A stretch of DNA of 64,000 nt. It comes from Rhodospirillaceae bacterium. GTDB lineage: Bacteria; Pseudomonadota; Alphaproteobacteria; UBA8366. Below, one piece after another: positions 31,214 through 42,354 of this stretch. The position numbers and the translations under genes are program-made. The stretch is taken from contig PBOR01000030.1 in NCBI GenBank assembly GCA_002724395.1, positions 65,043 through 129,042 on the forward strand, read 5' to 3'. How positions within the stretch are numbered: the first letter of the stretch is position 1; the number at the start of each line of letters is the position of its first letter. Under the pieces are notes generated by a model. That model saw only the letters and a list, made by a program, of their open reading frames with translations, was not told the origin of the DNA and searched no databases.

Positions 31214-31253
31214 CACTTTTTGTCCCTGCAAGGGAGAGGTGATCAGGGGTTTT
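31207..31253 (+). terminator. Candidate attenuator hairpin upstream of leuA
   Basis: CCCCTGA (31207..31213) pairs with TCAGGGG (31243..31249), followed by TTTT; nested TCCCT-GCA-AGGGA stem in the loop. Confidence 0.5.
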
Positions 31254-31298
31254 CGGCTATGAACCGCTTAAGCGACAAGTAAGTAAAGGATTAGAACC

Positions 31299-32861
31299 AT
31301 GACGAAAGATCAGAGTGCGGCAGCATCCGAGCGTATTATCATTTTTGACACCACAATGCGCGATGGCGAGCAGTCACCGGGCTGCTCCATGAATTTGGAA
31401 GAAAAATTACGCATTGCCGAATATCTCGATGAGATGGGGGTAGATGTCATGGAAGCTGGTTTTCCGATAGCTTCTAATGGTGATTTTGAAGCGGTTACGG
31501 AAGTTTCCAAGATCGTCAAGAACGCTAAGGTGGCAGGATTATCACGATCTGGTTATAAGGATATTGACCGAGCCTGGGAGGCTCTCCGGCACGCCCAGCA
31601 GCCCCGAATCCATACCTTTATCTCCACAAGTCCGCTCCATATGAAACATAAGCTGCAAATGTCGCCGGAAGCAGTCCATGAAGCAGTTGTTGATTCGATT
31701 TCTCATGCGCGTAATCTCTGTGAGGATGTGGAATGGAGCCCGGAAGACGGAACGCGGACGGAGAGGGACTTCCTTTGTAAGTGTGTTGAGTCCGCTATCA
31801 AGGCTGGTGCTGCCACAATCAATATTCCTGATACGGTTGGCTACACCATTCCTGATGAATTTGCCGATATTATAGGTATGTTGCGCGATCGAGTTCCGAA
31901 TATTGATAAAGCGGTGATTTCTGTCCATTGCCATAATGATCTCGGTTTAGCTGTAGCTAATACGTTGGCTGCTATTAAGGCCGGTGCACGACAGGCAGAG
32001 TGCACGATTAACGGCATTGGTGAGCGAGCCGGCAATGCGTCGTTGGAAGAAATCGTAATGGGCCTGAGAGTGCGTCACGATTTAATGCCTTATGAGAATG
32101 GCATTGTGACTGAAAAAATTATCGGGGCCAGCCGTTTATTATCGTCAGTAACCGGGTTTGCAGTCCAACCTAACAAGGCGATCGTTGGGGCTAATGCGTT
32201 CGCTCATGAAGCAGGTATTCACCAAGATGGTGTGCTGAAACATGCGGGTACCTACGAAATTATGACCCCTGAGTCGGTTGGTTTGCTGCAATCCTCTCTT
32301 GTGTTGGGTAAGCATTCTGGTCGTCATGCTTTCCGAGATAAGTTAGAGCAATTGGGCTTTGAGCTGGGCGATAATGCCGTTCAGGAGGCATTTGTGCGGT
32401 TTAAGGCGTTGGCGGATAAAAAGAAGGACGTCTATGACGAAGACATTATTGCCCTCGTCGAAGATGAAATAACGCAAGCTTCGGAAGCGATAAAATTTGT
32501 ATCGCTTGGTATTATTGCAGGTTCAAAAGGGCCACAACAAGCAGATTTGGAACTGGAGATCGATGGTAAGGTCCGAGCTATTCAGGCGACGGGTGATGGG
32601 CCCGTAGATGCGACTTTCAACGCTATTAGCGCGCTGATGTCTCATACGGCGAAATTGCAGCTTTATCAGGTGCATGCTGTTACAGAGGGTACTGATGCGC
32701 AGGCACAAGTCACTGTTCGGTTAGAAGAAGATGGTAAGTCGGTGAATGGACAGGGGGCTGATACAGATACCTTGGTTGCATCGGCAAAGGCCTATATACA
32801 TGCATTGAATAAGTTGATTGTTAAGCGGGCTAAAACTGCGCCAGAGGCACTTAGCGCATAA
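31299..32861 (+). CDS. leuA: 2-isopropylmalate synthase
   Basis: 520 aa; [54 protein letters not shown]. Confidence 0.96.
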   Translation: MTKDQSAAASERIIIFDTTMRDGEQSPGCSMNLEEKLRIAEYLDEMGVDVMEAGFPIASNGDFEAVTEVSKIVKNAKVAGLSRSGYKDIDRAWEALRHAQQPRIHTFISTSPLHMKHKLQMSPEAVHEAVVDSISHARNLCEDVEWSPEDGTRTERDFLCKCVESAIKAGAATINIPDTVGYTIPDEFADIIGMLRDRVPNIDKAVISVHCHNDLGLAVANTLAAIKAGARQAECTINGIGERAGNASLEEIVMGLRVRHDLMPYENGIVTEKIIGASRLLSSVTGFAVQPNKAIVGANAFAHEAGIHQDGVLKHAGTYEIMTPESVGLLQSSLVLGKHSGRHAFRDKLEQLGFELGDNAVQEAFVRFKALADKKKDVYDEDIIALVEDEITQASEAIKFVSLGIIAGSKGPQQADLELEIDGKVRAIQATGDGPVDATFNAISALMSHTAKLQLYQVHAVTEGTDAQAQVTVRLEEDGKSVNGQGADTDTLVASAKAYIHALNKLIVKRAKTAPEALSA

Positions 32862-32938
32862 AATATGCGCGAGGATGTAAAAAAAGTTTTTTAAAGGTGC
32901 GCAGCGGCGTAAAAAGACACTCGGAGGAACAAGTTTAA

Positions 32939-33982
<1,044 letters not shown>

Positions 33983-33989
33983 TAGCCAA

Positions 33990-34943
33990 TTGGTATGGCT
34001 CTGTTTGTCTGGTGGTCGGAACAAAGGGGATTTAGGGTTGAAACCGAATAGGAGCAGCGTCCTTCGTTTAGCCGCACCAGTGCGGAATTTCACTCAGAAA
34101 TTTTCTTATTTGTTCCTTTTGTTTGGTGCGCTCGCAATCATATTGCTAGGCCGAGCAGATCCTCAGATTTTTGAACGCACTAGGATGGCGGTTACTGACA
34201 TCGTAGGTCCAATACTTGATGCTGCCTCTCGTCCACTAGCATCCGCTTCTGATGCTATTAGCGAGTTACAACACCTATCACAATTGCGGGAAGATAATGC
34301 CACTCTTCGTCTTGAAAATAGAAGGCTAATTCAATGGCAAACAGCGGCACGGTCTCTCATTGTGGAAAATGAGGAGCTGCGCCGCTTGTTGAGCTTTGTG
34401 CCCGACGATGTGGCCAAGTCCGTAACTGCTCGGGTTATCGGGGAGTCGGGCGGTACGTTTGTGCGCAATATTTTGATCAATGCGGGACGACTGGCCGGTG
34501 TTGCTAAGGGGCAAGCGGCAATAGTCAGTACTGGGTTAGTAGGGCGTGTCCAGGAAGTGGGAGAGAGGTCCGCGCGAATTTTGTTGATCACGGATCTCAA
34601 TAGCCGCATTCCAGTGCTAGTTGAATCTACCCGACAGCGTGCGGTGTTGGCCGGTGATAACTCGGATCGGCCGCGTTTGTTGCATTTGCCCGGTAATGAG
34701 GTGGTAGAAAAAGGGGAACGGATCGTGACATCTGGGCATGGTGGTGTGTTTCCGCCAGGATTACCAATTGGTGTCGTTGCTCGGTCAAGTAAGGTGGATG
34801 CTATTGTGCAGCCTTTCATTCAAGGTGAAAAAGTGGAATTTATCCGTTTGATGGATTTTGGCTTGATAGGCGTTTTGAGCGATTTGGAATGGCGGACTAA
34901 AGCAGGTTGGCCAGAACGGCATGACAAGCCTACGAAACAATGA
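33990..34943 (+). CDS. mreC: Rod shape-determining protein MreC
   Basis: 317 aa; NILINAGRLAGVAKGQAAIVSTGLVGRVQEVG, ILLITDLNSRIPVLVESTRQRAVLAG; between mreB and mreD. Confidence 0.94.
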   Translation: MVWLCLSGGRNKGDLGLKPNRSSVLRLAAPVRNFTQKFSYLFLLFGALAIILLGRADPQIFERTRMAVTDIVGPILDAASRPLASASDAISELQHLSQLREDNATLRLENRRLIQWQTAARSLIVENEELRRLLSFVPDDVAKSVTARVIGESGGTFVRNILINAGRLAGVAKGQAAIVSTGLVGRVQEVGERSARILLITDLNSRIPVLVESTRQRAVLAGDNSDRPRLLHLPGNEVVEKGERIVTSGHGGVFPPGLPIGVVARSSKVDAIVQPFIQGEKVEFIRLMDFGLIGVLSDLEWRTKAGWPERHDKPTKQ

Positions 34944-35461
34944 TTGATCGAAACAGTAGTTGGTATTGGCTGGACTACGTGGCACGGTATGCTGCACCAT
35001 TATTGATTACGATAGGCCTAGTCCTGGTCTCACAAGTTCCTCTTCGATTACCTGGTATTGCGCCGGTCACGATAGGCTTTAGCCTAATTGCGGTTTTTTA
35101 TTGGGCGCTTCATCAGCATGATATGCTGCCGGCGGTAGCCGTTTTCTTTATTGGTTTATTACAAGATATGCTTGTCGGTACACCTATTGGCCTAAGTGCG
35201 TTCTCTCTCCTTTTTGCTTATGGGGTTGTTATTTCTCAGCGGCGTTTTTTCTATCGAAAGTCCTTTCTCGTGGTTTGGTTAGGGTTTTCAATAACAGCGA
35301 TTTTGTTCGGGGTTTTGCGCTGGGGATTGGTATCTTTCATTGAAGGACGAGTCGTCCTGTTGGGGCCAACCATAATTGAATTTTTCCTTACCGTTACTTT
35401 TTATCCTATATTCGGATATATCTTCGTATTAGTTCATCGGTCTTTGCTGCGCGAGGCCTAG
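34940..35461 (+). CDS. mreD: Rod shape-determining protein MreD
   Basis: 173 aa polytopic protein, GLLQDMLVGTPIGLSAFSLL; ATGA overlap with mreC. Confidence 0.9.
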   Translation: MIDRNSSWYWLDYVARYAAPLLITIGLVLVSQVPLRLPGIAPVTIGFSLIAVFYWALHQHDMLPAVAVFFIGLLQDMLVGTPIGLSAFSLLFAYGVVISQRRFFYRKSFLVVWLGFSITAILFGVLRWGLVSFIEGRVVLLGPTIIEFFLTVTFYPIFGYIFVLVHRSLLREA

Positions 35462-37327
35462 ATGAAACAAGAGCAAACACAGGATAAGGTTTTTAATCGC
35501 CGCGCTGCAATATTGGCGGCGGGACAACTGACCGTGTTTTTAGGCCTCAGCGCACGCATGTATTACTTACAAGTAATCGAAGCCAACCGCTATCGGGTAT
35601 TGGCCGAAGAAAACCGTATTAGTCTTCGTTTGTTGCCACCACCACGGGGCGAAATTATTGATCGAAAAGATCGACCGTTGGCAGTTAATGTTCAAATCTA
35701 CCGTTTGGTTATTGTCCCTGAGCAGGCTAAGAACGTTGGTGAAATGCTGACTCGGTTATCGCAATTGGTTGAGGTCAGCGCTGATGACCGCCGTAGGGTA
35801 CGTCGTGAAGCTAAACGTCGCCGTGCCTTTGTGCCCATTACTGTTCGAGAAAACTTATCCTGGGAAGAAGTGAGTCGTATCGAAGTCAATGCACCGGATC
35901 TACCGGGCATTACAATCGATGTTGCACAAAGCCGCTATTATCCCTTTGGGTATGTATCCGCTCATATATTGGGTTATGTGGCTGCTGTATCGGAAAAAGA
36001 GTTGTCCGGTGATCCTGTCTTGGAATTACCAGGTTTCCGGATTGGCAAGAATGGAATAGAACGGCGTTATGATCTTGAGCTTCGTGGTCGTGCTGGTAAT
36101 ACGGAAGTGGAAGTAAATGCACTGGGCCGGGTAATTCGTGAAATCGCCCGCAAAGATGGCCAGCCTGGCCGTGGAATTTCTCTGACTGTCGATATAGACC
36201 TTCAAAAGTTTATTACGAAACGTGTCTCCCTAGAGCGTCGCGCTTCGGTTGTAGTCATGGATACGCATAACGGCGATGTTTTAGGAATGGTCTCGAGACC
36301 GGGATTTGACCCGAATGCCTTTAACAGTGGCATGACGGTTGGCGAATGGAAAAAGCTTGCTAGTAATCCTGACCGACCTCTTACAAACAAAGCGATCGCT
36401 GGGCAGTATGCGCCGGGGTCAGTTTTCAAAATTATTGTGGCAATGGCAGCGCTTGAGAGCGGCATTAGGCCTAACATATCGGCTGAGTGTGAAGGTGTCT
36501 TAGAGTTTGGCGATGAATTATTTCACTGTTGGCGGAAAGACGGGCATGGGAATGTAGACCTCGTCGATGCTATTAGAGAATCTTGTGACGTTTATTTTTA
36601 TGAGTTGGCACAAAAGCTCGGCATAAATAGTATTGCCAAAATGGCGGTGCGAATGGGATTCGGCGAAGTGCTAGACATAGAAATCCCTGGTGAGCGGCCG
36701 GGATTGATCCCTACAAAAAAATGGAAACGCAAAGTCCGCGGCGCCGCCTGGCTGGGTGGTGAAAGTTTGATAAACGCAATTGGCCAGGGTTATGTGTTGG
36801 CGACTCCGCTGCAAATGGCTGTAATGGTCGCCCGCGTGGTTAATGGCGGTTATGCGGTCGTTCCTCGCCTCACAAAAGGATTTGATGACGAACATGGTCC
36901 GATTCAGAGAGTGACGGATTTCCCATCCCTTGGAATATACCAACGGACACTAAAACTGGTGCAACAAGCGATGGATGAAGTTGTGAATAATCCAAGCGGA
37001 GGAACCGCATATCGCGCACGTATTATCGAACCTGCTTGGCAAATGGGCGGTAAAACCGGGACATCTCAGGTGCGTCGAATAACGCTGCAAGAGCGTGAAA
37101 TGGGATTGAAGAAGAATGAAGAACGGCCCTGGAGAGAGCGGGATCATGCGCTTTTTGTTGGCTACGCGCCTATATCATCACCTCGCTATGCTTGCGCTGT
37201 TGTCGTTGAACATGGTGGCAGCGGTGCAAAGGCGGCTGCGCCGATTGCACGCGACGTCTTGCGTGAGGCTCAGCGATTAGACTCGGCTGCCACGCGGTTA
37301 AAGAAAGTCGCACAAAATGAGAAATAA
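35462..37327 (+). CDS. mrdA: Penicillin-binding protein 2
   Basis: 621 aa; RGEIIDRKDRPLAVNVQIYR, QYAPGSVFKIIVAMAALE (SxxK), GGKTGTSQVRR (KTG). Confidence 0.96.
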   Translation: MKQEQTQDKVFNRRAAILAAGQLTVFLGLSARMYYLQVIEANRYRVLAEENRISLRLLPPPRGEIIDRKDRPLAVNVQIYRLVIVPEQAKNVGEMLTRLSQLVEVSADDRRRVRREAKRRRAFVPITVRENLSWEEVSRIEVNAPDLPGITIDVAQSRYYPFGYVSAHILGYVAAVSEKELSGDPVLELPGFRIGKNGIERRYDLELRGRAGNTEVEVNALGRVIREIARKDGQPGRGISLTVDIDLQKFITKRVSLERRASVVVMDTHNGDVLGMVSRPGFDPNAFNSGMTVGEWKKLASNPDRPLTNKAIAGQYAPGSVFKIIVAMAALESGIRPNISAECEGVLEFGDELFHCWRKDGHGNVDLVDAIRESCDVYFYELAQKLGINSIAKMAVRMGFGEVLDIEIPGERPGLIPTKKWKRKVRGAAWLGGESLINAIGQGYVLATPLQMAVMVARVVNGGYAVVPRLTKGFDDEHGPIQRVTDFPSLGIYQRTLKLVQQAMDEVVNNPSGGTAYRARIIEPAWQMGGKTGTSQVRRITLQEREMGLKKNEERPWRERDHALFVGYAPISSPRYACAVVVEHGGSGAKAAAPIARDVLREAQRLDSAATRLKKVAQNEK

Positions 37328-37333
37328 AGTGCG

Positions 37334-38509
37334 ATGAAAAAATATAGTGGGCATAGTTCCATGAAACGCACTTCTCTTGGAAACCCGGAAATGCGTTTAG
37401 TTGAAAAACTGGGGCAGATAAATTGGACTATGGTGCTCCTCATTTTAGCCGTAGCTTTTATTGGCTTTGCAATGTTGTATTCTGCTGCCAAGGCTAGCTT
37501 TGATCCCTGGGCATCGCGCCAGATTCTAAGGTTTGTGATTGGGCTCTTTTTAATGTTTGCAATCGCTATCATGGATATTCGATTCTGGATGCGGCATGCG
37601 TATCTTTTCTATGGGACCGGCTTAGTCCTCCTAGTAGCAGTGGAAGTTGCTGGCTCCATTGGTATGGGCGCACAGCGTTGGCTTGATTTCGGTGTGCTCC
37701 GAATTCAGCCCTCCGAAATTATGAAAATAGCTATCATTATGGCTCTCGCGCGATATTTTCATACTTTAGCGATTGAGGATGTGGGGCGGCCTTTATACCT
37801 ATTAGTACCGCTGTTCATTACCCTTGCCCCTGTGGTGCTTGTGTTGCGGCAACCGGATCTTGGAACAGCGGTGATGATCGTACTAGGCGCAGGTGCTATG
37901 TTTTTTATCGCTGGCGTGCGTGTCTGGAAGTTTGTTGTAGTACTGGTCTTGGGTCTGGCTTCTGTGCCTGTGATTTGGAATTTTCTGCATTCCTATCAAC
38001 GTAATCGTATATTGACGTTTCTCAATCCGGAATCGGATCCTTTGGGAGCGGGTTATCATATTCTACAATCCAAGATTGCATTTGGTTCGGGAAGTGTTTT
38101 TGGGAAAGGCTTTATCAATGGCTCGCAGAGTCATTTGGAGTTTCTGCCAGAAAGACATACGGATTTCATCTTTACGATGCTTGCCGAAGAATTCGGTCTC
38201 GTAGGTGGCGTTATGGTACTTTTGCTTTATTCAGTTTTGCTGATGTACGGGCTCGCAATAGCGTTGCGGAGCCGTAATCAATTCGGGCGCCTTTTGGCTA
38301 TGGGGTTGACGACGAACCTCTTCCTCTATGTTTTTGCCAACGTTGCCATGGTGATGGGGGTAATTCCAGTGGTCGGAGTTCCACTACCATTAATTTCTTA
38401 TGGTGGTACCGCTATGTTTAGTGTTTTGGTTGGTTTCGGGCTGATTTTGAATGTGTATGTCCACAAGGACTTACGAATTGGACGGCATTGGTCTGAAAGT
38501 AGCGTCTAA
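37334..38509 (+). CDS. rodA: Rod shape-determining protein RodA (SEDS)
   Basis: 391 aa; QPSEIMKIAIIMALARYFH, RQPDLGTAVMIVLGAGAMFFIAG, VPLPLISYGGTAM. Confidence 0.96.
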   Translation: MKKYSGHSSMKRTSLGNPEMRLVEKLGQINWTMVLLILAVAFIGFAMLYSAAKASFDPWASRQILRFVIGLFLMFAIAIMDIRFWMRHAYLFYGTGLVLLVAVEVAGSIGMGAQRWLDFGVLRIQPSEIMKIAIIMALARYFHTLAIEDVGRPLYLLVPLFITLAPVVLVLRQPDLGTAVMIVLGAGAMFFIAGVRVWKFVVVLVLGLASVPVIWNFLHSYQRNRILTFLNPESDPLGAGYHILQSKIAFGSGSVFGKGFINGSQSHLEFLPERHTDFIFTMLAEEFGLVGGVMVLLLYSVLLMYGLAIALRSRNQFGRLLAMGLTTNLFLYVFANVAMVMGVIPVVGVPLPLISYGGTAMFSVLVGFGLILNVYVHKDLRIGRHWSESSV

Positions 38510-40104
38510 TGAAGCGCATCGATACAAACCCTAATAGTGCAAATCCGTCTCAGCAACAAATCAGCAGCCTTTTAGAACATTATAATGCTGGGCGATTTGG
38601 TGATGCAGAAGCGTTAGCTATATCCATTACTCAACTATTTCCGGAAGAACAATTTGTTTGGAAAGTACTGGGCGCTGTATTAAGGCAAACGGGAAGGAGT
38701 TTGGAGGCTGTAAATGCTAATAAAAAAGCAGTTGAGTTAGATCCTCAAGATGCTGATGCCCACAATAACTTGGGCGTTACACTCCAGGACCTGGGTAGAT
38801 TAAGCGAGGCCGAGGTAAGCTATTCGCATGCGATAGCTCTGGAACCTGGCTTTGCTGAGGCCCACTGCAACTTGGGTATTACGCTCCATACGCTTCAACA
38901 ACCGGGTAGATTAGAAGAAGCAGAAGAAAGTTTAAGACACGCGGTAGCATTAAAACCAGAATTTGCTGAAGCGCACTGTAATTTGGGTATCACACTTCAA
39001 GAACTAGGTAGATTTGAAGAGGCTGAAGTAAGCTTTAGGCAAGCGATAGCGTTGAATTCTAATTATCCGGAAGCCCATAGCAACTTGGGTATTACGTTAA
39101 ACTCGATGGGCTTAAAAGAAAGGGCCCTAGAGCACTTTGAAATAAACCTTCAATTAGTGAGGGGGCTGAATCCTATAAATCGTCATCATGATAGTTTTAT
39201 AAAGATCAGCAAAGCAAAGATTGATCATGATATTGAGCAGTTCGAATATTTAGCTACTTCGGGTTGTGACAGTAAAAAATTCAAAGACCTTGCCGATCTC
39301 TTCAAAACTGTATCATCAGAAATTAATTATAAATCAGAAACGGATATTTTGACTCTAAGCAACAAACATCAAAGTTTCTTAAGAGATACTTACAATCGCC
39401 CTCTTCATATTCTTGACGCTCCTGCATTAAATGACTCGGCAATAGGTAAGACCCTCAATGTAAGTAAGATTACTGAGGACTATTTTGAACATGAGTTTGG
39501 TTTAACTTACTTCGATGAGTTTCTAAGCTCTGCCGCCCTAGAGTCTCTCAGAGAGTTCTTGCTGGGAAGCACAATTTGGTTCGATTTCTTCCATGATGGT
39601 GGGTATGTAGGGGCCTATCTAACGGAAGGCTTGGCCTGTCCATTGGTTCTGCAAATTGCCGAGGATCTCAGAAATAAACTTCCAAAAATATTTAAAAACC
39701 ATCACTTAACTCAGCTTTGGGCATATAAGTATGATAGCCGTGCTTTCGGCATAAATAACTCTTTCAAAGGAATAAATGTTCATGCAGATTTTGCGGCTGT
39801 AAATGTAAATTTTTGGATCACCCCTAAATCGGCAAACTTGGACCCATCTTCGGGTGGATTGATCGTATATAATACCGAGGCACCTTTAGAATGGGATTTT
39901 AAAACCTACAATAATAATGAAGAAAAGATACGCGCGGAGATCGAAAAGTATGATCAGAAAAAAACGATCATACCTTACAATGAAAATAGAGTTGTGATTT
40001 TTAATTCAAATTTATTCCATGAAACAGATAAAATTGAGTTTAGTGAAGGGTATGAAAATCGGCGTATCAATATCACAATGCTATTTGGGAGGAGGGAGTT
40101 ATAA
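38509..40104 (+). CDS. TPR protein with C-terminal 2OG-Fe(II) oxygenase-like domain
   Basis: 531 aa; TPR units (AEAHCNLGITLQELGRFEEAEVSFRQAIAL), then GINVHADFAAVNVNFWITP (HxD) and VVIFNSNLFHETD...RRINITMLFG (distal His, Arg). TAATG overlap with rodA. Confidence 0.78.
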   Translation: MKRIDTNPNSANPSQQQISSLLEHYNAGRFGDAEALAISITQLFPEEQFVWKVLGAVLRQTGRSLEAVNANKKAVELDPQDADAHNNLGVTLQDLGRLSEAEVSYSHAIALEPGFAEAHCNLGITLHTLQQPGRLEEAEESLRHAVALKPEFAEAHCNLGITLQELGRFEEAEVSFRQAIALNSNYPEAHSNLGITLNSMGLKERALEHFEINLQLVRGLNPINRHHDSFIKISKAKIDHDIEQFEYLATSGCDSKKFKDLADLFKTVSSEINYKSETDILTLSNKHQSFLRDTYNRPLHILDAPALNDSAIGKTLNVSKITEDYFEHEFGLTYFDEFLSSAALESLREFLLGSTIWFDFFHDGGYVGAYLTEGLACPLVLQIAEDLRNKLPKIFKNHHLTQLWAYKYDSRAFGINNSFKGINVHADFAAVNVNFWITPKSANLDPSSGGLIVYNTEAPLEWDFKTYNNNEEKIRAEIEKYDQKKTIIPYNENRVVIFNSNLFHETDKIEFSEGYENRRINITMLFGRREL

Positions 40105-40331
40105 AAAGCAAATAGATATTTTGAGAGCGATCTCTACAAGAAGCACTCAAGTAAGCAAATACCCCTGATGGGAAAAGCGGAATGTGTTTTATGTACCATC
40201 CATCTTCCATGATAGCCGAGTAATAACATTGTTACCTACGGGTAGTTTATGTCGCGTACCATACCCAGATTGCCAGAGAAAATGGGCTACATAACGCTGA
40301 TGTAGATATTTTCTGGCCAATCAATATTAAG

Positions 40332-41120
40332 TTATAACCGGAAAGAAGGATCATCCCGGTTTGCCTGTCGAAGCACGGCGGCCCATTCGTCGGTGCCCAG
40401 TGGTTTCTTCTCCCACCGTTTCTTGTACTGGTCTCGAGTGTGTTCGCAGACTTCTTTTGGTACTTCCTTATATTCGGCACCGCCCATCATAAGCTTAGTT
40501 TGTACTCGGCAGGTGTCGACCAATCGGTCCATAAGAGCGAAAGTCTCTGCGATATTACGCCCGACCGTTAACAGCCCGTGATTGCGCATGATCATGCATT
40601 TCTTATCGCCCAGCTCCTCGGCTATAACAGGCCCTTCTTCATCATGATCAGCCAAACCTTCGTAATCATGGTAGGCCACTTCACCATAGAAGGCGAGACT
40701 CTCTTGGTTAATAAACTGAAGGCCTTTTACGGAAGCTGAAACGGCGACGCTGGACTCCTCGTGGATGTGCAGCGAAGCACCGCGATCTGGCTTCAAATCT
40801 AGCAACGCGCTATGGAAATTGAGGCCAGCCGGTCCCGGCGGTAAATCCGACTTCGTAAGCTGATTGCCGTTCAGGTCGAATTTGATGAAATCGCTGGCTG
40901 TTAGTTCAGACCAAAATAGGCCACGAGGATTGATCAGTATTTTATCTGGCTCGTCGGGAATGCGGGCGACGAAGTGATTGCGGATATTTTTGTTCCAGCC
41001 AAACTTATATGCGATCCGGCAGCCCGCAGCGAGATCGACGCGGGTTTGCCATTCGCTATCGCTGACTTGTCCCTTAATGGAATTGTGTTTGCGATCGGTG
41101 ATGGTGGATGCTTGCACCAT
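40332..41120 (-). CDS. Class II aldolase/adducin family protein
   Basis: ORF 40332..41135; LDLKPDRGASLHIHEESSVAVSA, KKCMIMRNHGLLTVGRNIAETFALM. Confidence 0.87.
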   Translation of the reverse strand: MVQASTITDRKHNSIKGQVSDSEWQTRVDLAAGCRIAYKFGWNKNIRNHFVARIPDEPDKILINPRGLFWSELTASDFIKFDLNGNQLTKSDLPPGPAGLNFHSALLDLKPDRGASLHIHEESSVAVSASVKGLQFINQESLAFYGEVAYHDYEGLADHDEEGPVIAEELGDKKCMIMRNHGLLTVGRNIAETFALMDRLVDTCRVQTKLMMGGAEYKEVPKEVCEHTRDQYKKRWEKKPLGTDEWAAVLRQANRDDPSFRL

Positions 41121-41177
41121 GTTGTTGCCTCCCAAGATCCTAATTTTGTCTAGTTTCCCATCCGATAATAGGCTGCG

Positions 41178-42344
41178 TTATGCTAAACGGAAAGTACTCT
41201 CCGCAATGATTTTTTCTTCGTCGGTGGGAACAACGTAGACATCGATTGTGCTATTCAACGCATGGATTCGCGTGGCATTTGCATTGTTATTTTTTTCATC
41301 CAACCGAGCCCCCATCCACTCCAGTCCTTTGACAATGCGAGCGCGGATATTGGGTGCATTTTCGCCGATACCGGCGGTGAATACTATTGTATCGAGACCC
41401 TCTAGGTCAGCGATTAGGGCCGCCAGTTCTCGAACCGCTCTATAGACGAAAAAATCAATAGCCTCTTTTGCATGTGGGCTATCGCTTTCACCCAATTCTC
41501 GCATGTCGCTAGAAATGCCCGAGATGCCTAAGAGTCCCGACTTGTCGTTTAGCAGAGCTGAGATTTCGCTGAGCGACATATCTTTGTCTTGTAGTAAATG
41601 TAGCAGTATACCTGCATCCAGAGTGCCCGGACGTTTGCCCATCACGAGGCCATCCATGACGGTAAATCCCATTGTAGTATTGATACTCCGTCTCTCTCGC
41701 ATAGCGCATAGGCTAGCACCATGGCCGAGATGGGCGACGATGACGCGTTCATCTGCTTTGTCACCTATGATTTCCGGCAATACCGAGGCAATATATTCGT
41801 AGGACAAGCCATGGAAACCATAGAGCAGAATTCCGTCATCAGTCAGTGCGCGGGGTAGCGCGGTGATTTGTGCGAGCCGAGGCTGCGTACGGTGAAATGC
41901 GGTATCGAAGCACGCGACCTGCGGTAAACTAGGCCGTGCTGCCATGATTGCAGTGACACCTTTGAGGTTTTCAGGTTGATGGTTGGGGGCAAGGGGAACG
42001 AAATCATTTAACGCGTCGATTATACTATTGTTAATGAGAACGGGTTTGCTGAAGTGGCGGCCGCCATGGACGATACGATGACCGGCGGCAATGACTTTGA
42101 TATTTCTGGACTTTTCCAGCCAATCTAGAAGGTTTGCGATTAAACCCCCGTGCTCGTCTTCACTCTGAATAGGACGCAAAAAGTTTGCTTCTATCTGCTT
42201 CCCATCGATAAACAGTCTTGGCGTCGAGAGCATGGCCTCTATTTTGCCACGACAAATCGATTTCAATTTGTTCGCTGATTTTGCGAATAACGCGAATTTT
42301 ACTGATGAGGACCCTGTGTTTAGTGCGAAAACAGACAAACCCAT
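41178..42344 (-). CDS. ackA: Acetate (or propionate) kinase
   Basis: Start MGLSVFALNTGSSSVKFALF; GHRIVHGGRHF, FDTAFHRTQP, YGFHGLSYEYIA, VAHLGHGASLCAM, FTAGIGENAPNIR. Confidence 0.92.
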   Translation of the reverse strand: MGLSVFALNTGSSSVKFALFAKSANKLKSICRGKIEAMLSTPRLFIDGKQIEANFLRPIQSEDEHGGLIANLLDWLEKSRNIKVIAAGHRIVHGGRHFSKPVLINNSIIDALNDFVPLAPNHQPENLKGVTAIMAARPSLPQVACFDTAFHRTQPRLAQITALPRALTDDGILLYGFHGLSYEYIASVLPEIIGDKADERVIVAHLGHGASLCAMRERRSINTTMGFTVMDGLVMGKRPGTLDAGILLHLLQDKDMSLSEISALLNDKSGLLGISGISSDMRELGESDSPHAKEAIDFFVYRAVRELAALIADLEGLDTIVFTAGIGENAPNIRARIVKGLEWMGARLDEKNNNANATRIHALNSTIDVYVVPTDEEKIIAESTFRLA

Positions 42345-42354
42345 TTTGGACTCC

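Noticed and set aside
34331-34819. 162-aa minus-strand ORF antisense to mreC
   Set aside because: Shadow ORF of a clearly coding gene.
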